A stretch of DNA of 64,000 bases, from contig NZ_BMMU01000010.1 of NCBI RefSeq assembly GCF_014646095.1, positions 33,760-97,759 of the forward strand, written 5' to 3'. Position 1 is the stretch's first letter; every line of letters starts with the position of its first letter. Of this stretch, positions 57,842 through 64,000 are shown piece by piece. The notes beneath the pieces were generated by a model. That model was not told the DNA's origin. It was given only the letters and a program-made list of their open reading frames with translations, and searched no databases. Both the position numbers and the translations under genes were made by a program. The DNA comes from Streptomyces lacrimifluminis. GTDB taxonomy: Bacteria > Actinomycetota > Actinomycetes > Streptomycetales > Streptomycetaceae.

Positions 57842-58746
57842 GTGAGCAACGACGTGCCGTGACCGGGTCGCGCCGACTGAGCGCGTTACGGCGGCGGCGC
57901 AGGCGCCGGACCCGTATCGGGGCGATCGGCGCCACGGTGTGCCTCGCCGCGCTCGGTACGGCGGCGGTGCCGATACTCCTGCCCCGGCTGCTGCCGGACA
58001 CCGCGTCGCAGGCCCGCTCCCCGGAGGCGGTCCTGACTCCGGCCGCGCCCAGCCCGGACACGGGGGTGTCGCAAACGCCGGGCACGGCCACCGGGAGCCC
58101 GAGGCCCTCCAAGTCCCCGGACGCCAGGAACACATCCGGGACGGGACCGGGAACGGGGACCGGGAAGGGGTCCGCCTCGCAGCCCGCCATCCCCTCCTCC
58201 GGCCCCGGCACCTTCGAGACTGCCGCGCTCGCCACCACAGGGCCCGCCTCCGGAACCCCCTTCCGCGTCCAGGTCGAGACCGGCGCGGGCGTCGACCCGG
58301 TGGACGCCGCCCGCCAGATCGCCGCCATCCTCGACGACCAGCGGGGCTGGCGTCGGGCGGGCGCCCGCTTCCGCCAAGTCACTGGTCCGGAAGCGGAGTT
58401 GACGTTCCGTGTCGCCACCGCGACCACCACGGACCAGCTGTGCGACGTGCGGCAGGCGGACCACATCGGTGAGGTCAACTGCCGTACGGGCGCCGACGTG
58501 GTGATCAACCTCAAGCGTTGGCAGCTGGGTTCGCCCGAGTTCGACGGACCGCCGGTCGAGTACCGCGCCCTCATCGTCAACCACGAGGTCGGCCACTGGC
58601 TGGGTCGCGGGCACGAGACCTGCCCGGGACCGGGACGCCCCGCGCCCGCGATGATGCAGCAGATCGACGGCCTCAAGGGCTGCGTCTCCAACGCCTGGCC
58701 GTACGACACACGGGGCCGCTACCTGAGCGGCCCCGCCGTGCCCTGA
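57838..58746 (+). CDS. DUF3152 zinc-protease-like secreted protein
   Basis: 302 aa from the ATG at 57838 (ATGA overlap). An arginine-rich N-terminus and a hydrophobic helix (about 25-48) anchor it; a Pro/Ser/Thr linker follows. The DUF3152 domain (about 125-300) has the metzincin-like HEVGHWLGRGH (His249, Glu250, His253, His259), followed by CPGPGRPAPAMMQQ, the Met-turn. It may be an extracytoplasmic metalloprotease; because it is co-expressed with the sigma factor pair, it could take part in signal-dependent proteolysis. That role is inferred. Confidence 0.85.
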   Translation: MSEQRRAVTGSRRLSALRRRRRRRTRIGAIGATVCLAALGTAAVPILLPRLLPDTASQARSPEAVLTPAAPSPDTGVSQTPGTATGSPRPSKSPDARNTSGTGPGTGTGKGSASQPAIPSSGPGTFETAALATTGPASGTPFRVQVETGAGVDPVDAARQIAAILDDQRGWRRAGARFRQVTGPEAELTFRVATATTTDQLCDVRQADHIGEVNCRTGADVVINLKRWQLGSPEFDGPPVEYRALIVNHEVGHWLGRGHETCPGPGRPAPAMMQQIDGLKGCVSNAWPYDTRGRYLSGPAVP

Positions 58747-58766
58747 GTCGCCGGGGCCGAGTGTGG

Positions 58767-58790
58767 CCTACGGGCCTACGGGCCTACGGG
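58767..58790. repeat. Tandem octamer (CCTACGGG)x3 at the bxlA stop
   Basis: Three perfect copies of an 8-bp unit that covers the stop codon and the last codons of the GH3 gene. Since 8 is not a multiple of 3, gain or loss of a unit would change the C-terminus. Confidence 0.9.
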
Positions 58791-61106
58791 ACCGACCTCC
58801 GTCTCGCACCGCAGCCGCCGGTCCGTCCCCAACTCCCTTACTGCGCCCACCAATCGCACCCGCGCCGCATGCCGCACGTCCGCACTCGACGCCCCCAACC
58901 GCAGCTCCAGGACCCCCGGCTCGACGATCCGACGCCCCGAGCGGTCCGTGAACGCCGACAGGTCCGTGTGGAAGCGGAACGTCACCCGGCGTGCCGCTCC
59001 CGGCGCCAACTCCAGCCGCTCGTAACCGATCAGGCGCACGTCCGGTCGGGTCACCGAGGCCACCGGGTCGTGCAGATACAACTGCACGACCTCCGCCCCG
59101 GCCCGCGCCCCCGTGTTGCGAACGGTCACCGACACCTCGTAGGAACCGTCCGTCCCGATCTCGGCCGGACCGCCCTCCGCCCGACCCTCCTCCGTGAAGT
59201 CCTCCCAGGCGAACGAGGTGTACGACAGGCCGTGCCCGAACGGGTACAGCGGCGTCGGGTCCAGGCTGCTCACCCCGCCCGCCAGCCCCAGCGGCGGCTG
59301 GAGGTACGTCCACGGCTGGCCCCCGCGCTCCCTCGGCACACTCACCGGCAGCCGGCCCGACGGCATGACACGGCCCGACAGCACTCCCGCCACCGCCGGT
59401 CCGCCCTCCTCCCCGGGGAAGAACGCCTGTACGGAGGCCGCCAGCCGACCGTGCCAGCGGCCCAGAGCGTAGGGGCGGCCGGTGAGCAGGACGAGCACCA
59501 CCGGCACCCCCGTCGACACCAGCGCGTCCAGCAACTCGGCCTGCACGCCGGGCAGTTGCAGTTCCGCCACATCGCAGCCCTCGCCCGACGTGCCCCTGCC
59601 GAACAGGCCCGCCCGGTCGCCCAGTACCGCCACGCACACATCCGCCTCGGCGGTTCGGGCCACCGCCTCCTCGAAGCCCCCGGTGTCCGGCTCCGAGGTG
59701 GCACAGCCCTCCGCGAACGTCACCTTGGCGTCCGGGAGTTCGACGCGCAGGGAGTCCAGGAGCGTGGGGATGTCCACGCCCAGCGGCGTCTCCGGATGGC
59801 TCGGCAGGACATGCGACGGGAACGAGTAGCAGCCCAGCATCGCCAGCGCGTCCGCCGCCCTCGGTCCGACGACCGCGATCCGGGTGTCCGGGGCCAGCGG
59901 GAGCAGCCCGTCCGGGTTGTCCAGCAGGACCACCGACTCCTCCGCCAACCGGCGGGCCAGCGCGCGGTTTCCGGCCGAGTCCAGGTCGATCGGGCCGTCC
60001 TCCGGCTCCGGCCGCCAGTCCTCGTCCAACAGTCCCAACTCGCACTTCTGCTTCAGGACGCGGCGTGCCGCCCGGTCCACCAGCGACTCCGGCACGTCTC
60101 CCGCCCGTACCGCCGTCACCAGTGCGTCGCCGTAACTCCCGATCGACGGCAGCTCGACGTCGATGCCGGCCGCCAGGGCCAGATGGGCCGCCTCGGCCGG
60201 GGTCCCGGCGACCCGGTGCAGGGACTCCAGGAAGGCGATGCCGAAGTAGTCCGAGACCACCGTTCCCGTGAACCCCCATTCCTCGCGCAGGAGTTGGGTC
60301 AGGAGATGTGGGTCCGCCGAGGCCGGGACGCCGTCCGTCTCGTTGTAGGCCGCCATCACCGAACGCGCCCCGCCCTCGCGCAGCGCCATCTCGAACGGGG
60401 GAAGCGTCACGTCCGCGAACTCCCGTACGCCCGCCCGGACCGGCGCCAGGTTGCGGGCGCCGGCCGAGGACGCGTACCCCGCGAAGTGCTTCAGCGTGGC
60501 GATGATCCCCGCCGACTCCAGGCCCCGCACATAGGCCGACCCGATCGTCCCCACCAGGTAGGGGTCCTCGCCGATCGTCTCCTCGACGCGGCCCCAGCGT
60601 GGATCCCGTACGACGTCCAGGACCGGGGCGAGGCCCTGGTGCACGCCGACGCAGGTGAGGTCCCGGCCGATGCGGGCCGCCATCTCCTCCACCAGCTCGG
60701 GGTGGAAGGTGGCGCCCCAGGCCAGCGGGACCGGGTACGCCGTCGCGCGCCAGGCCGTGAAGCCGGCCAGGCACTCCTCGTGGGCCAGCGCCGGGATGCC
60801 GAAGCGTCCGGCCTCGACGATCCGACGCTGGGCGCGGGCCAGTGCCTGCGCGCCCAGCGTCGGGTCCACGGGGGCCGTACCGAAGGGGCGCGTGAGCTGG
60901 CCGAGGCCCGAGGTGATCACCTCGTCCCACTGGTAGTCCGGGGTCAGGTCGTGCTGGTGCGGGGCGACCCCGTGACCGTCCGCCGAGGCGCCCACCCATA
61001 GGCCGTACAGCTGGGCGGTCTTCTCCTCCAGGGTCATCCGGGAGAGCAGGTCGTCGACGCGGGCGTCGGCGGACAGGGCGCGGTCACGCCAAGGGGCCGT
61101 GGTCAT
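58776..61106 (-). CDS. bxlA: GH3 beta-xylosidase/beta-glucosidase (BxlA-like)
   Basis: 776 aa cytosolic GH3 enzyme (no signal peptide). The GH3 N domain (about 30-330) has EECLAGFTAWRATAYPVPLA, LAPVLDVVRDPRWGRVEETI, and the nucleophile Asp (about 284) in TVVSDYFGIAF. The C-domain (about 375-600) and a fibronectin-like end (about 640-770, VQLYLHDPVASVTRPDVRLIG) complete the family plan. It follows a binding protein and two permeases on the same strand, the order of the xylobiose operon bxlEFGA described in Streptomyces, so cleavage of imported xylobiose is the best guess. Cellobiose is an alternative. Confidence 0.85.
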   Translation of the reverse strand: MTTAPWRDRALSADARVDDLLSRMTLEEKTAQLYGLWVGASADGHGVAPHQHDLTPDYQWDEVITSGLGQLTRPFGTAPVDPTLGAQALARAQRRIVEAGRFGIPALAHEECLAGFTAWRATAYPVPLAWGATFHPELVEEMAARIGRDLTCVGVHQGLAPVLDVVRDPRWGRVEETIGEDPYLVGTIGSAYVRGLESAGIIATLKHFAGYASSAGARNLAPVRAGVREFADVTLPPFEMALREGGARSVMAAYNETDGVPASADPHLLTQLLREEWGFTGTVVSDYFGIAFLESLHRVAGTPAEAAHLALAAGIDVELPSIGSYGDALVTAVRAGDVPESLVDRAARRVLKQKCELGLLDEDWRPEPEDGPIDLDSAGNRALARRLAEESVVLLDNPDGLLPLAPDTRIAVVGPRAADALAMLGCYSFPSHVLPSHPETPLGVDIPTLLDSLRVELPDAKVTFAEGCATSEPDTGGFEEAVARTAEADVCVAVLGDRAGLFGRGTSGEGCDVAELQLPGVQAELLDALVSTGVPVVLVLLTGRPYALGRWHGRLAASVQAFFPGEEGGPAVAGVLSGRVMPSGRLPVSVPRERGGQPWTYLQPPLGLAGGVSSLDPTPLYPFGHGLSYTSFAWEDFTEEGRAEGGPAEIGTDGSYEVSVTVRNTGARAGAEVVQLYLHDPVASVTRPDVRLIGYERLELAPGAARRVTFRFHTDLSAFTDRSGRRIVEPGVLELRLGASSADVRHAARVRLVGAVRELGTDRRLRCETEVGPVGP

Positions 61107-61146
61107 GAAACTCCTGTCAGAGAAGGTGGGTTCACCGGCCGTGGAC

Positions 61147-62052
61147 TCACTTGCCGCCCACGCCCATCAAACCGCCGATCAGTGCCCGCCGGGCCACCAG
61201 ATAGACGGCGAAGATCGGGATGCCGGAGAGGACGACCGACGCGAGCAGGGCGGGGATGTTCACGCCGAACTGGCTCACGAAGTTGAAGAGGCCGAGGGTC
61301 AGGACCCGGGGTTCGTCGGACTGGGTGAAGATCAACGGGAAGAGGAAGCCGTTCCAGGCCTGCAGGGCCGCGTAGATCACGACGGTGCTGATGCCGCCCT
61401 TGGCCAGGGGGATCGTCAGCTGGAACAGCATGCGCAGGGGAGAGGCGCCGTCGAGGGCCATCGCCTCGTACAGGTCCTCCGAGATGTCCCGCAGGGTGCC
61501 GGTGAGGACCAGCACCGAGACCGGCATCGCGAAGGCCGCCGTCGGCAGGATCACCGCCAACAGGCTGTCGTACAGGTCGAGTTTGGCGATCAGGAGGTAC
61601 AGCGGGACCACCACGGCCTGGGCCGGGATCGCCACCCCCAGCAGGAACAGCCGGAAGGCCGCGCCCGACCAGCGGGTGCGGGCGCGCACGGCCACGTACG
61701 CGAGCGGGACGCAGAGCACGAGGACGATGCCCACGACCGTCACCGCGACGATCACCGTGTTGCTCAGCAGATGCCAGAAGCCGGAGCTGAGGACGGTGTT
61801 GTAGTTGTCGAGGGTCGGATCGGTGGGCGGCTTCAGGGGGTTGCCGGTGAGAGCCTTGTCGGGGCCGGTGAGCGAGGCCGACAGCATGGCGTAGATCGGG
61901 ACGAGGACGATCACCAGCCAGATGATCGAGCCCAGGCCCGCCAGCGGGTTGGCGCGCCGCGTCCAGTGCCTGCTACGGCGGCGCCCCTCCGGCCGTTGTC
62001 GTTCCGGACGCTTGTCGGTCGTCGTGGGACGAGGAAGCGTGTCGTGTGACAC
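61147..62052 (-). CDS. bxlG: Sugar ABC transporter permease (MalG type, BxlG-like)
   Basis: 301 aa from the GTG at 62052 (AAGGGA 9 nt upstream); a GTG at 62070 overlapping the previous gene is possible. Six helices, the first at about 45-68 (IIWLVIVLVPIYAMLSASL), and the EAA loop LYEAMALDGASPLRMLFQLT. It is the third gene of the operon, 40 bp before the GH3 gene. No ATPase is encoded, so MsiK or a similar shared ATPase is expected. Confidence 0.88.
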   Translation of the reverse strand: MSHDTLPRPTTTDKRPERQRPEGRRRSRHWTRRANPLAGLGSIIWLVIVLVPIYAMLSASLTGPDKALTGNPLKPPTDPTLDNYNTVLSSGFWHLLSNTVIVAVTVVGIVLVLCVPLAYVAVRARTRWSGAAFRLFLLGVAIPAQAVVVPLYLLIAKLDLYDSLLAVILPTAAFAMPVSVLVLTGTLRDISEDLYEAMALDGASPLRMLFQLTIPLAKGGISTVVIYAALQAWNGFLFPLIFTQSDEPRVLTLGLFNFVSQFGVNIPALLASVVLSGIPIFAVYLVARRALIGGLMGVGGK

Positions 62053-62056
62053 TCCG

Positions 62057-62947
62057 TCACATCCCTTCACGCGTACTGCGCATGCCGCCGAAGCCGCTCA
62101 GCCGGATGAGGACCAGGGAGAGACCGGTCGCGGCCAGCACGAGCGCGGACGCGATGGCGCTCGCGTAGCCGAAGTCGTACGTCTTGAAGCCCGCCTCGTA
62201 CATCAGGTAGGGCAGGATCGCCGTGTCCGTGCCCGGGCCGCCCTTCGTCAGGATCAGCACCGTCTCGAAGTACGTCAGCGAGCCGACGACGATCAGCACG
62301 GTCGACGTGGTGATCGTGTGCCGCAGTTGCGGCAGCGTGATCGAGAAGAACTGGCGGTAGCGGCCCGCGCCGTCGATCGCCGCCGCCTGATAGAGGACCT
62401 GGGGGATCTGGCGGGCCCCGCCCTGGTAGATCAGCGTGTGGAAGGGGATGAACTGCCAGCCGCCGACGAACACGATCGCGAGGAACGCGCCACTGGACGA
62501 GCCCAGCGTGTCCTTCTGGATGATGCCGAAGTTCGGGTCGAGCAGGGCGTAGAAGAGGATGGAAATCGCGGTCGAGGAGAGCAGGAACGGGACGAAGAAG
62601 ATCGCCGAGAGGACCGCCCGGTTGCGCTGCCGGCCCGCCGCCCACACCCCCAGAAGCAGCGCCACGACCGTCTGGAAGGCCCAACTCGCCACCGTCAGAA
62701 GGACGGTGATCCCGAGGGACTGGGTCAGCCGCGGATCGTCCAGCAGCTTCTGCCAGTTGGCGAGGCCGACCGGCTTCGGGTCGCCGAGACCGTCCCACTT
62801 GGTGAAGGAGAGATAGAAGGCCAGCGCCATCGGGACGACCGCGAAGAAGGTGAAGAAGAGCACCGCGGGGAGCGCCCAGACGGCACCCGGCCGCCCGGCC
62901 CGTATCTTCCCCGCCCTTCCGCCCCCGGAGGTGACCGTGGAGCTCAC
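62057..62947 (-). CDS. bxlF: Sugar ABC transporter permease (MalF type, BxlF-like)
   Basis: 296 aa from the GTG at 62947, overlapping the binding-protein stop as GTGA. Six helices (first about 25-48, VWALPAVLFFTFFAVVPMAL) and the EAA loop VLYQAAAIDGAGRYRQFFSI. Unlike the MalF-type permease at 10.9-12.2 kb, it has the normal length with no insert. Confidence 0.88.
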   Translation of the reverse strand: MSSTVTSGGGRAGKIRAGRPGAVWALPAVLFFTFFAVVPMALAFYLSFTKWDGLGDPKPVGLANWQKLLDDPRLTQSLGITVLLTVASWAFQTVVALLLGVWAAGRQRNRAVLSAIFFVPFLLSSTAISILFYALLDPNFGIIQKDTLGSSSGAFLAIVFVGGWQFIPFHTLIYQGGARQIPQVLYQAAAIDGAGRYRQFFSITLPQLRHTITTSTVLIVVGSLTYFETVLILTKGGPGTDTAILPYLMYEAGFKTYDFGYASAIASALVLAATGLSLVLIRLSGFGGMRSTREGM

Positions 62948-64000
62948 TTCAACCCCTTGCAGGCCGACACGAACTCACTCGGCGACGACTTGCCCGTGAA
63001 GAGCTTCCCGATCTCCGTGTGCATCTTGGTGCCCAGCTCGTCGCCGAGCGCCTGGTCCCAGGAGAGCGTGAACGCGGGTGCCTGCTGGACCAGGTCGTAC
63101 TGGAACGTGGCGTACTCGGGGTTGGGCGCGGAGGACAGCAGCGCCGCCGCGTTCGAGGTCGTCGGGACATCGCCGAGGGCCACCAGGTCCTTCGCGTACG
63201 CCTCGGACGCGCAGTCCTTGAGGAACGCGATCGCCGCGTCCTTGTTCTGCGTACGGGGGTTGATCGACCAGTAGTTGGTGGGGTTGCCGACGACGTTGCG
63301 CACGTCACCGGTGCCGTCCTCGATCTTCGGGAAGGCCGCCCAGCCCAGGCTCGACTTGGCGAAGTCGGGGAACTTGCCGAGCTGCGTCGAGTACTCCCAC
63401 GAGCCCATGAGATGCATCGCCGCCTTGCCCTTGGCGAACACGGCAGGGGCACCGCCGTTGACGTACGACACCGAGGTGAACTTGGAGCCGAAGGCGTCGT
63501 CGTCGACGAGTTGCTTCACCATCTCGGCGGCCTTCAGCATCGCCGGGTCACCCCAGCCCTCCGCGTCGCCGTCCTGGATCCGGCGGAAGACCTCGGGCCC
63601 GCCGATACGGTCCACCAGGTACTCCAGCCACATCAGTTCGGGCCAGAGGTCGGAGCCGCCGAGGGCGAACGAGGTGATCTTCGCCTTCTTCAGCTTGGTG
63701 TTGATGTCGAGCAACTGGTCCCAGGTGGTGGGCGGTTGGAGCTTCTGCTCGGCGAAGACGGTCTTGTTGTAGAAGAGGATCACCGGCTGCATACCGCGCA
63801 TCGGTATGCCGTAGTGGCGGCCCTTGAGGTCACCGGCGGCGAGGACGGAGGGCAGGAAGCCGTTCTTCAGCACCGGGTCGTTCTCGATGATGTCGGTCAG
63901 GTCGACGATCTTGTCGGCCTCCTGGTACGCCTTGATGGAGCCGCCGCCCCAGTTGAAGAAGACGTCCGGGGCACTGGGCGACCCCATCGCCGTGCGCAGC
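62944..64000 (-). CDS. bxlE: Sugar ABC transporter substrate-binding protein, 5' end missing (BxlE-like)
   Basis: The gene runs off the right edge; 351 codons of the C-terminal part are seen. The ATG at 63987 is internal, because the frame stays open to the end of the window. Family features: APDVFFNWGGGSIKAYQEAD, AVFAKGKAAMHLMGSWEYST, a conserved binding-protein hinge, and GDVPTTSNAAAL. It is the first gene of the coupled importer operon. The missing part would hold the signal peptide and lipobox. Substrate by context is xylobiose or another beta-linked disaccharide. Confidence 0.88.
   Translation of the reverse strand, partial: LRTAMGSPSAPDVFFNWGGGSIKAYQEADKIVDLTDIIENDPVLKNGFLPSVLAAGDLKGRHYGIPMRGMQPVILFYNKTVFAEQKLQPPTTWDQLLDINTKLKKAKITSFALGGSDLWPELMWLEYLVDRIGGPEVFRRIQDGDAEGWGDPAMLKAAEMVKQLVDDDAFGSKFTSVSYVNGGAPAVFAKGKAAMHLMGSWEYSTQLGKFPDFAKSSLGWAAFPKIEDGTGDVRNVVGNPTNYWSINPRTQNKDAAIAFLKDCASEAYAKDLVALGDVPTTSNAAALLSSAPNPEYATFQYDLVQQAPAFTLSWDQALGDELGTKMHTEIGKLFTGKSSPSEFVSACKGLK

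Noticed and set aside
58518..61001. Plus-strand frame of 827 codons opposite the GH3 gene
   Set aside because: It mirrors the GH3 coding sequence, has low-complexity Arg/Pro composition and no ribosome site.

Overview
The window is a very high-GC piece of an actinomycete chromosome, almost certainly a Streptomyces. The evidence is the strong GC bias at third codon positions with many GTG starts, the paired XRE-DUF5753/DUF397 regulators, two tandem PASTA-less Ser/Thr kinases, ABC sugar importers without a linked ATPase, a LAXTG (sortase E type) surface protein and GC-rich intergenic repeats. No rRNA, tRNA, CRISPR array, transposase or phage module was found. One stable RNA, the tmRNA, is present.

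Layout. 1-6.4 kb: small membrane protein, histidine kinase/response regulator pair, a remnant of an ADP-ribosylglycohydrolase, galE, and divergent GT87- and GT39-type membrane glycosyltransferases. 6.4-13.6 kb: the divergent ohrR/ohr peroxide pair with its palindromic operator, a GT2-TagF wall polymer enzyme, and a sugar ABC importer whose MalF-like permease carries a large extracytoplasmic insert. 14-21.5 kb: an FHA-FtsK-like ATPase divergent from two tandem Ser/Thr kinases (pkaA/pkaB-like). 21.7-28.5 kb: a core block of prfB, a LAETG surface protein, a small zinc-ribbon membrane protein, ftsE-ftsX, an S41 protease, smpB and ssrA (tmRNA). 28.6-30.8 kb: a small accessory patch (DUF397, XRE, ATP-binding protein, decayed gene) next to ssrA. 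30.8-40.6 kb: a second core block of acpS, nnrD, an L,D-transpeptidase, alr, an alpha/beta hydrolase, tsaE, an unlisted 50-aa gene, a catalytically dead L,D-transpeptidase homologue, and tsaB-rimI-tsaD.

40.9-54.2 kb is the main accessory region. A 1481-aa secreted LamG protein is followed by a 2289-aa RHS polymorphic toxin with a C-terminal Hint domain and an HNH nuclease tip. After these come a DUF4262 candidate immunity protein, a frameshifted second small gene, and a lipoprotein. GC content drops from the toxin tip onward, as expected for an exchangeable toxin/immunity cassette. 54.2-56.1 kb: a second XRE/DUF397 pair and two small hypothetical genes, one apparently a fusion. 56.3-58.7 kb: an ECF sigma factor, a membrane protein that may be its anti-sigma factor, and a DUF3152 zinc-protease-like protein, translationally coupled. 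58.8-64 kb: a xylobiose-type importer and GH3 beta-xylosidase operon (bxlEFGA-like), whose binding-protein gene runs off the right edge.

Several housekeeping genes (sensor kinase, prfB, S41 protease, acpS, tsaE, tsaB) have a TANNNT hexamer 6-8 nt before the start codon and no Shine-Dalgarno, so they are probably read from leaderless mRNAs. All functions are inferred from translated sequence and remembered family signatures; no database search was run.
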